Source of the DNA: Saprospiraceae bacterium
Lineage (GTDB): Bacteria > Bacteroidota > Bacteroidia > Chitinophagales > Saprospiraceae
Reading direction: 5' to 3'
Length of the DNA stretch: 57,375 nt
Assembly: GCA_020630955.1 (NCBI GenBank)
Contig: JAHDIE010000004.1
Location: 1 to 57,375, forward strand
In this document: in pieces, positions 25,374 to 34,602 of the stretch
Position numbering within the stretch: position 1 is the first letter of the stretch
Layout of the letters: each line of letters begins with the position of its first letter
Notes under the pieces: generated by a model
What the model was told of the DNA's origin: nothing
What the model saw: only the letters and a program-made list of their open reading frames with translations
Database searches by the model: none
Made by a program: the position numbers and the translations under genes

Positions 25374-28370
25374 ATGCAGAAGAGGCAATATATATGGATT
25401 TGGACTATTTTGGCTTTGACCCTTTGCTTGCATTATTATCTTCAATCCAAAGCTGATCTGAAATCAATAAATGAAGATCCAACCAGTCAAATTCTTCAAT
25501 ATATTGATAAGCAACATGAATATTTAGAAGATGAGCTGGTTCCATTTGCACTGGTCAATGAAAACGAAGGAACGAAAATTGGGCTTCAAATTGATAATTT
25601 ATTATCAAGCCAAGGTCTTTCACTACAAATAGAAATCAAAGATTCAATTCATTATAGGTCAAATTCCATTGATGGCAAAAAGATTTGCAACGTGTTGATA
25701 CTTGAAGGTCCTGTTAAAGTTACTCGATGTGTTGGGGTCTTTGATAAGGAAGGAAACTTAAATCCAAAAATTGAAGAGAATTATCAACTATCTAATTCTT
25801 ACAAAATTGTATCGGATGATAATTCTGGGATTCCTATCTATCTAAACAACGAACAATTTGTCATTCAGGGAACAAAAAAGCAAATAAATTCAAACACTAA
25901 TTGGTTACTATTTCCACTTTTCTCCAGTTTGATCTTATTGTTAATTTGGCCGTTTAAATTTAAGCTGAAGAAATCTCCATTTTTATGGTTTGGTGGTATT
26001 GCTTTATTATTAATTGCTTATTATTTGTTAGATGTTCAGGTAAAATTTGATTGGAAGCTTCCTTGTTCATTTTTTGTTTTATTTTCCTCATTATACTTTT
26101 GGAGAAAAGAATATAACTTCAATATTAAACTTGAAAGCCAGCGGGTAATTCTACAATGGTTAATCATTTTAATCCCTTTTATCGTTGCAAACTTTTGTAT
26201 TTGGGATGGAGATAAGCCAATTGATATCATCAATCCATTTAAAACTTTAAGTAAAATTACTACTGGTGATGTCAGGATAATAATTTCCCTGGTCATACTG
26301 ATGTTATCTCATCTTATAGGACTACATCAACATTGGTTATTTGTAAAAAGGAATTTCAAAAAGGGCAACAAGTATTTAATTATTGTTGGTTTACTTGGAT
26401 GTATTCACTTCTTTAGTTTCTATTTTATCCAGTTAACATTCCCAATCATTCCAGCAATTTTATCTATCATTATTTACTTTTTATTGGTTGACCTTTTTAC
26501 AGAAGGAAAGCAAAATCCTGTAATCTGGGCAATACTATGGAATGTGTTTTTATCTATTATTATTGCTGGTGCTATTTATTATGGAGAATTTAGCAAGACT
26601 GTAAGAAACATTGAGGACAATGTAAGTTCAGGTTTTTACCAACATCATAAAGGGTCTCTTAATGTTTATAATATCAACAACTTACCAGAATATTATAAAG
26701 CAGAGGTAAATAATTTTGAAGACATAGGTATACAATCTTTTTATAAAGATGCGCAAATTCATTTTATAGACCATAAATCAAATGGAGATCTTCACATTGT
26801 TAAGTTTGACATTCCAGGATTTATCAAAGCAATCACCTTATTTTCCTTTGTTTTTATTATTGGGATATCAGGATATTTTCTTTTGACTTTATTACATAAA
26901 AGAATCAACTTTTTACCTCGTCTTTTTTATCCTGGTGAAATTTATCTCTCCAGCTTTTCAAGAAGAATTCAAATTAGTTATTTAATACTTACAGTTATTT
27001 CTTTCATTGGAATAGCAGCTATCACGATTATTTTGCTGAATAATTACTTTAAAGACAGTGAAAGAGAAGCTTTAAAAAATAATTTAAATTTAATAGGTTC
27101 ACAGGTAGACTATCTCGTTCATCAAAAAGATTATGATGAAAGTAAAATAAAAGAAAGTATTAAGGAATATGCCATCCAAGCTCCCTTTGAATTAGAAGTT
27201 TTCAATAATCAAGGGCTTAATATTAGAAATCCTGAGCAGTTTATTTCAACTGCTGTTATGGAATATCTAGACACAAATAAATCTGGATCACTGAGCGAAC
27301 ATGTTACGGAAAACAGATTTAATTCTTACATAAATGTAAAACATAATGAATACAAGTATGCACATATAACGGGTATAAACAAGCAAGGAAAATCATCTTT
27401 AAGTATCTACGATTTTGTTGCAGGAATATTAAATGTCTATGTTTTCTTATTTATTATTGCCATTACTTTTGGATTATTTGTATCTAAATCGATTGTTGAC
27501 CCATTAGCAAGGCTCAGTAATCAAATGAAAAAATTAAGATTAGGTAAAGAAAACGAAGAAATTGTTTGGACTGGAGATGGTGAAGTTGCAGAACTGATTG
27601 AGAACTATAATGCCATGGTCAGGAAATTAGAAGATAGTGCCAATTTGATTGCTCACACTGAAAGGGATATGGCATGGAGAGAAATGGCTCGTCAAGTAGC
27701 CCATGAAATTAAAAATCCACTCACGCCAATGAAACTCACCTTACAATATTTGCAGAAGCAAGTAGATAGAGGTCAGATTCCTGATAAAGAGAATCTGGAT
27801 AGAATAGCACTCACCTTATTGGAACAGATTGAAAACTTATCAAATATTTCTGGGGCATTTTCAAATGTTGCCAAACTCCCAAAAGCAAGCAATGAAAAAG
27901 TGGTTCTAAATGAAGTAGTAGAATCGGTCCATGATCTCTTTCGGAAAAGAGAGGACATGAACATTAGGCTTTCCGAACCAATCAATGATTTGATTGTCTT
28001 CGCTGATAAAAATCACTTGGTAAGAATTCTAAACAATATAGTAAAAAATGCTATTGAATCCATTCCTGAAAATAGATTGGGTGAAATTGAAATTAGTTTA
28101 TTCAAGGAGCATGGAGACGCCATAATCAAGGTCAGTGATAATGGGAATGGAATTCCTAAATCAATGCAAAATAAAATATTTACACCAAAGTTTACCACTA
28201 AAAATTCAGGTAGTGGGCTTGGTCTTGCAATAGCTGCAAATATGGCAGAATCATTTAATGGAAGAATATATTTCGAGACAAAAGAAGACGAAGGGACAGA
28301 CTTCTTCATTCAGATTCCTTTGATGCGACTTTCAGAAAATAAAGATGGAAATCGAGTAATACTAGATTAA
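25374..28370 (+). CDS. NtrY-like membrane sensor histidine kinase
   Basis: 998 residues. There is one N-terminal membrane helix, a periplasmic-type segment (~30-165), a run of seven or eight further helices (~170-510), and a helix-bounded sensor region (~535-695). A HAMP domain follows (SIVDPLARLSNQMKKLRLG, ~705-755), then a dimerisation/phosphoacceptor domain with H777 in ARQVAHEIKNPLTPMKL. The ATPase domain shows NNIVKNAIESIP (N box), DNGNGIP (G1) and GSGLGLAIAANM (G2). The HEIKNPLTPMKL form is typical of NtrY. No response regulator is adjacent; the orphan NtrX-like regulator at 4347-5627 is the only candidate in the window. The gene stands alone between rnpB and crtZ. Confidence 0.88.
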   Translation: MQKRQYIWIWTILALTLCLHYYLQSKADLKSINEDPTSQILQYIDKQHEYLEDELVPFALVNENEGTKIGLQIDNLLSSQGLSLQIEIKDSIHYRSNSIDGKKICNVLILEGPVKVTRCVGVFDKEGNLNPKIEENYQLSNSYKIVSDDNSGIPIYLNNEQFVIQGTKKQINSNTNWLLFPLFSSLILLLIWPFKFKLKKSPFLWFGGIALLLIAYYLLDVQVKFDWKLPCSFFVLFSSLYFWRKEYNFNIKLESQRVILQWLIILIPFIVANFCIWDGDKPIDIINPFKTLSKITTGDVRIIISLVILMLSHLIGLHQHWLFVKRNFKKGNKYLIIVGLLGCIHFFSFYFIQLTFPIIPAILSIIIYFLLVDLFTEGKQNPVIWAILWNVFLSIIIAGAIYYGEFSKTVRNIEDNVSSGFYQHHKGSLNVYNINNLPEYYKAEVNNFEDIGIQSFYKDAQIHFIDHKSNGDLHIVKFDIPGFIKAITLFSFVFIIGISGYFLLTLLHKRINFLPRLFYPGEIYLSSFSRRIQISYLILTVISFIGIAAITIILLNNYFKDSEREALKNNLNLIGSQVDYLVHQKDYDESKIKESIKEYAIQAPFELEVFNNQGLNIRNPEQFISTAVMEYLDTNKSGSLSEHVTENRFNSYINVKHNEYKYAHITGINKQGKSSLSIYDFVAGILNVYVFLFIIAITFGLFVSKSIVDPLARLSNQMKKLRLGKENEEIVWTGDGEVAELIENYNAMVRKLEDSANLIAHTERDMAWREMARQVAHEIKNPLTPMKLTLQYLQKQVDRGQIPDKENLDRIALTLLEQIENLSNISGAFSNVAKLPKASNEKVVLNEVVESVHDLFRKREDMNIRLSEPINDLIVFADKNHLVRILNNIVKNAIESIPENRLGEIEISLFKEHGDAIIKVSDNGNGIPKSMQNKIFTPKFTTKNSGSGLGLAIAANMAESFNGRIYFETKEDEGTDFFIQIPLMRLSENKDGNRVILD

Positions 28371-28380
28371 ACTAAATCTT

Positions 28381-28388
28381 TACTTTTG
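28381..28388 (+). promoter_or_regulatory. Candidate -7 element (TACTTTTG) for crtZ
   Basis: A TAnnTTTG match 22 nt upstream of the GTG start at 28411, within the 40-nt gap behind the kinase gene. Confidence 0.4.
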
Positions 28389-28410
28389 TGTTCTAATCTA
28401 AACAATTGTT

Positions 28411-28872
28411 GTGATAGAATTTTGCCTTTACTTTTTAATTACAATTGCTACTTATATTATCATGGAATTCGTGGCATGGTTTACACATAAATATGTCATG
28501 CATGGATTCCTTTGGTCATGGCATGAAGACCATCATCTACCCCATTTTGAGAAGGAAGGCTTTTTCGAAAAGAACGATTTATTCTTTATCGTTTTTGCAA
28601 TCCCTAGTGCAGCTTCATACATGCTAGGAACTTTTATCCCTTCTCTAACATGGTTACTTTTTGTTGGGATTGGAATTTCGCTTTATGGACTTACTTATTT
28701 TCTCATCCATGATGTTTATATCCATAAGAGGTTTAAATGGTTTAAGCATTTAGATTCAAAATATAGTCGTTCAATTTTAAAAGCTCATGGGGCACATCAT
28801 GCCAAAACCACTAAGGAGGGCTGCGAAGAATTTGGGTTATTGGTGGTAGGTAAAAAATACAGACCTAAATAA
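28411..28872 (+). CDS. crtZ: Beta-carotene hydroxylase CrtZ
   Basis: 153 residues, a fatty-acid-hydroxylase-superfamily membrane di-iron enzyme. Histidine clusters are H26 and H31 in HKYVMH, HEDHH (H38, H41, H42), HDVYIH and HGAHH near the C-terminus, all as in CrtZ. It hydroxylates the beta-ionone rings of beta-carotene to give zeaxanthin, using O2. The GTG start keeps the first membrane helix (IEFCLYFLITIATYIIM); the next ATG at 28462 would remove it. No other carotenoid genes are in the window. The stop is 3 nt from the convergent rsmI stop. Confidence 0.88.
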   Translation: MIEFCLYFLITIATYIIMEFVAWFTHKYVMHGFLWSWHEDHHLPHFEKEGFFEKNDLFFIVFAIPSAASYMLGTFIPSLTWLLFVGIGISLYGLTYFLIHDVYIHKRFKWFKHLDSKYSRSILKAHGAHHAKTTKEGCEEFGLLVVGKKYRPK

Positions 28873-28875
28873 TCA

Positions 28876-29544
28876 TTAATCCTTAGCTCCAACCACCAAA
28901 ACTATTTCACCTTTGATTGAAGGCTTCTCTTGTAGGGTTTCAAGAATCTCTATAAGCTTACCATTGATCACTTCTTCGTGCAATTTAGAAATCTCTCTTG
29001 ATAAAGATGCTGGTCTATCTTCTCCGCAATAAAGTATCAATTGGGCTATTGCTTTTATAATGCGATGTGGAGACTCATATATTACAAAGGTGGATTCTAA
29101 GTCAGCTAAAAACTTTATTCTTGTCTGCCTGCCTTTCTTATGAGGAAGAAATCCTTCATAATGAAATTTATCACAAGGCAATCCAGAATTAACCAATGCT
29201 GGAACAAAGGCAGTTGGACCTGGCAAACAAGAAACAGTTACCTTATTCTCTCTAGCAGCTCTACAAAGTAAAAATCCTGGATCTGAAATTCCTGGAGTCC
29301 CTGCATCGCTTACTAATGCCATATTTGTTCCTGATAATAATTGTGAAATAATATCTTCCAAAATTCTATGTTCATTATGAATATGAAATGACCGCATCGG
29401 GGTTTCAATATTGTATTCTTTAAACAACTTACCCGAGGTCCTTGTATCTTCAGCTAAAATGATATCTACATCATTTAAAACTTCGATGGCTCTGAAACTA
29501 AAATCTTTTAGATTTCCAACTGGAGTAGGTACAATGTAAAGCAT
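28876..29544 (-). CDS. rsmI: 16S rRNA (cytidine1402-2'-O)-methyltransferase RsmI
   Basis: 222 residues, a SAM-dependent tetrapyrrole-methylase-fold protein. Conserved motifs are YIVPTPVGNLKD at the start, ILAEDTRTSGKL (~34-45), ALVSDAGTPGISDPGF (~78-93), CLPGPTAFVPALVNSGLP and FIYESPHRI-like VIYESPHRI. RsmI methylates the ribose of C1402 in 16S rRNA in the cytosol. It is single and convergent with crtZ. The start at 29544 is the only ATG that keeps the conserved first strand. Confidence 0.95.
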   Translation of the reverse strand: MLYIVPTPVGNLKDFSFRAIEVLNDVDIILAEDTRTSGKLFKEYNIETPMRSFHIHNEHRILEDIISQLLSGTNMALVSDAGTPGISDPGFLLCRAARENKVTVSCLPGPTAFVPALVNSGLPCDKFHYEGFLPHKKGRQTRIKFLADLESTFVIYESPHRIIKAIAQLILYCGEDRPASLSREISKLHEEVINGKLIEILETLQEKPSIKGEIVLVVGAKD

Positions 29545-29727
29545 AGAAACAAAGATACTGGAGAAGAATGGTTCTGTTGTGATTTTATCAAAATGACCAT
29601 AAAGTTTCAGTCAAAAAATGTTAAGTATTCCATAAAAAGCTGGAAAAGTGCTAATATTCAGCAGTTTATGAAGTCTTTAAGCAACTTATTGAGTACTTTT
29701 TGACTCTAACTTATACGATAGTCGTGA

Positions 29728-29735
29728 TACTTTTG
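29728..29735 (+). promoter_or_regulatory. Candidate -7 element (TACTTTTG) for the CHU_C cargo gene
   Basis: A TAnnTTTG match 44 nt upstream of the ATG at 29780, with a TTTG 29 nt further up, longer than the usual spacing. Confidence 0.4.
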
Positions 29736-29779
29736 GTTAAATTTATCCCGTCAAGAACAACTCGATTTCAATTAGACAG

Positions 29780-31855
29780 ATGAAGAAATTAACAATATCC
29801 ATTTTCTTTTTGTTGCCAAGCATTTTATTTGGTCAAGCACTTAATGATGAGTGCTTATTTGCCAATCACTTGGGTGACATTTTTGAGTTTTGTTCTGAAG
29901 ATAGCGAATACAATAATTTTAATGCTAGTACTTCTCCTGAGCCTCTCCCGTTTTGTTGGTTTGGTGATGGTTTAGATGTTTGGTACAGTTTCGTTCCCAC
30001 AGCACCAGGCATTTACATTCAGCTATTTGGAGATGCAGTTAATACCAATGGAAATATCGACAGTCCTTCTATGGCTTTGTATTCAGGACCATGCAACAAT
30101 CTTGTCGAACTCGGTTGTGCATCTATTAATAGCGGTGCCAATATTATAGAGCTTATATCCACAGATTTAATTATTGGACAAGTTTATTATTTACGAGTTG
30201 GAGCTAGAGACAATAACCAAGGAAATTTTCATATGTGTCTTAGGTCATATATACCTACGCCTTCACCACAATCGGATTGTCCAGATGCCGTTGTTTTATG
30301 TGACAAGACAAGTTTTGTAATTGAAAATCTAGATTCTGTTGGAAACATACCAAATGAATTTACTGGTGATTGTGTAGAAGAAGCAGGAGTAACTGGTCAA
30401 GAAAATGCCTCTGTATGGTATACTTGGACTTGTGATATTTCTGGAACTTTAGAATTTACACTGACTCCAAACAATCCAAATAGCAATCAAGAGGATATTG
30501 ATTTCGTAGTATATGAATTACCTGGTGGTCTTGATGATTGCAATAATAGAGTTTCATTAAGATGTATGTTCTCTGGTGAAACTGCAGGTCAAAATAGTAG
30601 TCCATGTTTCGGTCCTACTGGATTAATGGCAGGTGATTCTGATTTAATAGAATTTCCTGGTTGCCAATCTGGGGATAATAATTTTGCAGCTCCTATTGAT
30701 ATGGTTTCTGGTGTTAGTTATGGATTATTGATTAATAATTTTAGTCAGTCTGGATTTGGTTTCTCTATTGATTTCGGCGGTTCAGGAACATTTTTAGGCC
30801 CTGAAGTGGATTTTGAAATTGATGCATTGAATAATTTCGAATGTGATAAAGAAGTAATATTTACAGATCTTTCTAACTCATTGACTGATCAAATTACGGA
30901 ATGGAATTGGACTTTTGGTGTAGGTGCAGATATGACAACTGCTGATACTCCTGGACCTCATAATATTACTTATGAATCCTTTGGAAATAAAATAATTTCA
31001 TTAACTGTCACGACCGATAAGGGATGTACTGTAACAAAAATATTAGAACAATATATTGATCCCTGCTGTCAAGATACATCTACCTTAGCCTTAACTGGTT
31101 TTGGTAATGACATTTTGTGTGAAGGACAACTTGGTTCTTTAGAAGTTCAAGGAATTAGTGGCTCACCGGCATACCAGTATTCTATAGATTCACCAGGTGA
31201 TTATCAACCGAGCCCTCTTTTTACAGATTTAATGCCCGGTTCTTACGATGTTTTTGTTATCGATATTAAAGGCTGTGAGGCTACTGAAACTATTTCTATT
31301 GATGAACCTCCTCCATTGGAAGTAGACATCATCACTCAAGACACTACCATTGATTTGGGATTTAGTGTTGATATAGAATCGATTCTTGTTCCTGCTTCCG
31401 CAAATGTTACAATTAGTTGGGATCCTGAGGAAGGTCTAAGTTGTACCGATTGCTTGAATCCTACTGCTTTTCCACCAGGTACTACAACCTATACAATAAC
31501 CATCGAAGATGCCAATGGATGCATAGCAAGGGATGAAATTACGATCATTACCGAAATTTCAAGACCAGTATATGGACCAACAATTTTCACTCCAGATGCA
31601 GATGGCAATAATGACTTATTTACATTGGGATTTGGTCCACAGACCAAGGCTTTCAATTCTCTTAGAATATATGATCGTTGGGGTAATCTTGTCTATGAAG
31701 GAATTGGTCTTCCAATCAACGACTTTAATGTTGGCTGGAATGGACGATTTCAAGGCGAATTAGTAAATCCTGCAGTTTTCACTTGGATAGCGGAAGTTGA
31801 GTTTATCGATAACGTTACTTTATATTATACTGGATCTGTCACAGTTGCCAGATAA
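29780..31855 (+). CDS. T9SS-secreted surface protein with PKD and SprB-type repeats and CHU_C (type B) C-terminus
   Basis: 691 residues with a signal peptide (KKLTISIFFLLPSILFGQA). Two similar N-terminal beta-domains follow (LNDECLFANHLGD; later SDCPDAVVLCDKTSF). A PKD-like domain spans ~345-425 (EWNWTFGVGADM, GNKIISLTVTTDKGCT) and a SprB-like repeat ~440-510 (AYQYSIDSPGDY, LMPGSYDVFVIDIKGCE). The last ~90 residues are the gliding-motility-associated CHU_C domain (TIFTPDADGNNDLF, IYDRWGNLVYEG), a type B T9SS signal. Type B signals in Flavobacterium need PorP/SprF-like partners, so the PorP-like gene at 19014 is a possible helper. Binding target unknown. Confidence 0.85.
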   Translation: MKKLTISIFFLLPSILFGQALNDECLFANHLGDIFEFCSEDSEYNNFNASTSPEPLPFCWFGDGLDVWYSFVPTAPGIYIQLFGDAVNTNGNIDSPSMALYSGPCNNLVELGCASINSGANIIELISTDLIIGQVYYLRVGARDNNQGNFHMCLRSYIPTPSPQSDCPDAVVLCDKTSFVIENLDSVGNIPNEFTGDCVEEAGVTGQENASVWYTWTCDISGTLEFTLTPNNPNSNQEDIDFVVYELPGGLDDCNNRVSLRCMFSGETAGQNSSPCFGPTGLMAGDSDLIEFPGCQSGDNNFAAPIDMVSGVSYGLLINNFSQSGFGFSIDFGGSGTFLGPEVDFEIDALNNFECDKEVIFTDLSNSLTDQITEWNWTFGVGADMTTADTPGPHNITYESFGNKIISLTVTTDKGCTVTKILEQYIDPCCQDTSTLALTGFGNDILCEGQLGSLEVQGISGSPAYQYSIDSPGDYQPSPLFTDLMPGSYDVFVIDIKGCEATETISIDEPPPLEVDIITQDTTIDLGFSVDIESILVPASANVTISWDPEEGLSCTDCLNPTAFPPGTTTYTITIEDANGCIARDEITIITEISRPVYGPTIFTPDADGNNDLFTLGFGPQTKAFNSLRIYDRWGNLVYEGIGLPINDFNVGWNGRFQGELVNPAVFTWIAEVEFIDNVTLYYTGSVTVAR

Positions 31856-31874
31856 CAATTAAATAAATAGTGAC

Positions 31875-32444
31875 TTGAGAATCATTAATTTTTTAGTATT
31901 AATTTTTCTAGCATCTGTATTTTTTGGATGCTCCAATTCTATTGACGAAGTAGAGGCCCTATTTACCGAAAAGGATCTAAAAATGGAACAGGCCAAAGAT
32001 GTTGAGATTCTATATAGCGATTCTGCGCAAATCAAGTTAAAGATAACTGCACCAAGCTTAAAACGATACATTCAAAGAACTAGTTCAGTGGATGAATTTC
32101 CTAATGGTGTATTGGTAGAGTTTTATGATGTTAATGGAAAGATTATCTCTTGGCTTGAATCGGATTATGCAATTAGAAAAGCAAAGGACAAAAAGATTTT
32201 TGTCAAAGAGAATGTTAAACTATTCAATACACAAGACGACGAATTAAGCACTGACGAATTAATATGGGATGAAGAAACTGGAGAGATTTACACCAATAAA
32301 TATGTAAGAATAGCACAACCAAGAAGAGGAGATACACTGTTTGGATATGGTTTTATTGCCAAACAAGAATTTCAGCGATTCCAACTCAATAAAAAAGTTT
32401 CAGGTACGAAATTCCTCGAATTGGATAAAGTCCTTAATAATTAA
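31875..32444 (+). CDS. lptC: LPS export protein LptC-like lipoprotein
   Basis: 189 residues beginning with a lipoprotein signal whose lipobox cysteine is in ASVFFGCSNS. The rest is a beta-jellyroll of the LptC type (DSAQIKLKITAPSLKRY, VEFYDVNGKIISWLESDYAI, NVKLFNTQDDELSTDELIWDEETG). LptC bridges the inner-membrane LptBFG complex to LptA during LPS transport. The start must be the TTG at 31875, because no ATG or GTG lies in frame before the signal peptide. It follows the CHU_C gene by 19 nt and precedes a CNNM/CBS gene, an order often seen in Bacteroidota. Confidence 0.82.
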   Translation: MRIINFLVLIFLASVFFGCSNSIDEVEALFTEKDLKMEQAKDVEILYSDSAQIKLKITAPSLKRYIQRTSSVDEFPNGVLVEFYDVNGKIISWLESDYAIRKAKDKKIFVKENVKLFNTQDDELSTDELIWDEETGEIYTNKYVRIAQPRRGDTLFGYGFIAKQEFQRFQLNKKVSGTKFLELDKVLNN

Positions 32445-32454
32445 GCTATTTGGT

Positions 32455-32462
32455 TAACTTTG
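32455..32462 (+). promoter_or_regulatory. Candidate -7 element (TAACTTTG) for the CNNM/CBS gene
   Basis: A TAnnTTTG match 17 nt before the ATG at 32480, in the short lptC gap; no -33 box seen. Confidence 0.35.
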
Positions 32463-32479
32463 GATTACAATTATAAGCT

Positions 32480-33748
32480 ATGTCATTAGCCTTAGGCATC
32501 ATCGTATTTTTGATATTATCTGCATTCTTTTCTGGATCAGAAATCGCATTTGTTTCTGCCAATAGATTGGGAGTTGCAGTTAAAAAAGATCAAGGCTCAA
32601 GAAGAGGTCGTATTCTCGCAAACTTCTACGATAAGCCAGATAATTTTATCAGCACTATGCTGGTAGGAAATAATATTTCGCTTGTGGCATTCACAGCATT
32701 GATGACTAAGGCTATGGAGCCTCTGGTAGCAGACACTTGGCTTGGCAATGGTGCATTATCTTTACTTTTTTACACCTTAGTAACAACTGCAATTGTTTTG
32801 GTTTTTGGTGAGTTTTTACCAAAAACTATGTTTAGAATGTTTGCCAATAAATTACTGTATGCCCTAACCTATCCATTGGCTTTTTTGAAGTGGATTTTGG
32901 CAATTCCTACCTACTTCATGACTACCTTATCCAATTTACTTTTGAAGTATGTTGCGAGGGTTCCAATAGAAGGAGCTGAGATAGCTTTGACTAGATTGGA
33001 TCTTGAAGACTATATTGATAAATCCATCGCTGAAGAAAATGCAGCAAATATAGACAAGGAAATATTGACCAATGCTCTTGGACTCCAAAATATGAAGGTG
33101 AGGGAAGCCATGATTCCTAGAACTGAAATTGTTGCTATTGATATTGAAAGCAGTATGGATGACCTCATTAAAACTATTCTGGACTCAAACCATTCAAGAA
33201 TACTTATTATCGATGGAGATATTGAGAATATAGAAGGATATATACATCATCAACAGGTTTTCAACAATCCTACAAGCATTAAAAAAGTAATGTTAGATAT
33301 TCCTTACATCCCTGAAACCATGAATATCAAAGATCTCATGCTACAATTTATTAATAATGAGACAAATATTGCATGTGTGGTTGATGAGTTTGGAAGTACT
33401 GCTGGTATCATTACATTAGAAGATATTTTAGAAGAAATATTTGGAGAAATTGATGACGAACATGATGTTGAAGAATTTATTGAAGAACAAATCTCAGAAA
33501 ATGAGTATGTATTTTCAGGAAGACTTGAGGTTGACCATATCAATGACAAATACAATCTAGGAATTCCTGAAGGTGAATATCAAACACTATCAGGATATAT
33601 CGTTATGACTTCAGGTAACATACCTGAAAGTGGAGCAATCATTGAAATGGATAACTTTAAATTTATTTTAGAAATGGTAAGTGATACTAAAATTGAAACC
33701 GTGAGACTTATCAAGAAAGAATCAGAAGAATCAGAATCTTTAGAATAA
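32480..33748 (+). CDS. CNNM/CorC-type transporter-associated protein (DUF21, CBS pair, CorC_HlyC)
   Basis: 422 residues. A DUF21/CNNM membrane domain (1-~190) has four hydrophobic helices and the SGSEIAFVSANRLGV motif (~18-32). A CBS pair follows (~205-330; REAMIPRTEIVAIDIESSMD, ACVVDEFGSTAGIITLEDI), then a CorC_HlyC domain (~340-415; FSGRLEVDHINDKYNLGIPE). Members are linked to Mg/Co efflux or tolerance and are often labelled hemolysin, a label without support here. GldE belongs to the same family, but no gldD is adjacent. The TAA stop overlaps the ATG of the next gene. Confidence 0.88.
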   Translation: MSLALGIIVFLILSAFFSGSEIAFVSANRLGVAVKKDQGSRRGRILANFYDKPDNFISTMLVGNNISLVAFTALMTKAMEPLVADTWLGNGALSLLFYTLVTTAIVLVFGEFLPKTMFRMFANKLLYALTYPLAFLKWILAIPTYFMTTLSNLLLKYVARVPIEGAEIALTRLDLEDYIDKSIAEENAANIDKEILTNALGLQNMKVREAMIPRTEIVAIDIESSMDDLIKTILDSNHSRILIIDGDIENIEGYIHHQQVFNNPTSIKKVMLDIPYIPETMNIKDLMLQFINNETNIACVVDEFGSTAGIITLEDILEEIFGEIDDEHDVEEFIEEQISENEYVFSGRLEVDHINDKYNLGIPEGEYQTLSGYIVMTSGNIPESGAIIEMDNFKFILEMVSDTKIETVRLIKKESEESESLE

Positions 33749-34581
33749 TGGCATACCAATCATCACATATCCAAGGAACAAATAATATCAAATTATTCAC
33801 CCAAGCATGGGAATTAAACAATCCAATAGCAAATGTTTACTTGATCCATGGATTTGGAGAGCATTCATCAAGATACTATGAAGAAGCTTCTAGACTAAAT
33901 GCAGCTGGTTATAGTGTGTATACCTATGACCAAAGAGGACATGGTAAATCTGAAGGCATGAGAGGCTACATTTCATCATTTAATGAGCTTGTGGATGATT
34001 GCAAATATTTTATTGAATCCAATTGGAATGACAATCTTCCTTGTTTCATTTATGGTCATAGCATTGGAGCCCTAGTTTCGGTAAACTTTATTTTGGATCA
34101 TCAATTTCAAAAAAATAACTTCAGAGGTCTAATTACAACAGGAGCTGCAATGAAAATCAGTAGGGATATTGCACCATTATTGCAAAAACTTTCTGGAGTA
34201 ATTGGGACCATATTGCCAAAATTAAAAACTGTAAAAATCGATAGTTCTTTTATTTCAAGAATTCCAGAAGAAGTAAGTAAGTATGACTCAGACCCATTAA
34301 TCCTAAGGGATGGAACTCGAGCAAGAACTGCATCAGAATTTATTAAAATTATGAAAAAGATGGAAGGTAAATTTCAGCATTTCGAGCACCCAGTACTAAT
34401 TATGCATGGCAAAGAAGACAAACTAATAGAACCAGAAGGATCGCAATTATTTTATGAATTAGCCAAAAGTGATGACAAAGAATTGGTTTGGTTTGATAAA
34501 AGCTACCATGAAATCACCAGAGATTATGATAAAGATAAAGTGTTAAATAAAATGATCTCGTGGCTTAATGCCAGAGTATAA
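33748..34581 (+). CDS. Alpha/beta hydrolase, monoacylglycerol-lipase-like
   Basis: 277 residues. The oxyanion segment is YLIHGFGEHSSRY (31-43), followed by YDQRGHGKSEG. The nucleophile S105 is in IYGHSIGAL, and the acid and base are in MHGKEDKLI and KSYHEITRD. The GHSxG elbow, the lid-like central region (~135-195) and the HGFGEHS opening match the lysophospholipase/monoacylglycerol lipase branch. There is no signal peptide. Its ATG shares a base with the stop of the CNNM gene (TAATG), so translation is coupled. The stop is 21 nt from that of the convergent glycosyltransferase. Confidence 0.82.
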   Translation: MAYQSSHIQGTNNIKLFTQAWELNNPIANVYLIHGFGEHSSRYYEEASRLNAAGYSVYTYDQRGHGKSEGMRGYISSFNELVDDCKYFIESNWNDNLPCFIYGHSIGALVSVNFILDHQFQKNNFRGLITTGAAMKISRDIAPLLQKLSGVIGTILPKLKTVKIDSSFISRIPEEVSKYDSDPLILRDGTRARTASEFIKIMKKMEGKFQHFEHPVLIMHGKEDKLIEPEGSQLFYELAKSDDKELVWFDKSYHEITRDYDKDKVLNKMISWLNARV

Positions 34582-34602
34582 ATCTAATTTAATTTTTTTC
34601 TT

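Noticed and set aside
32480-33748. Identification as GldE
   Set aside because: The DUF21/CBS architecture is shared, but gldD is absent and the neighbour is lptC, which fits the general CNNM/CorC group better.
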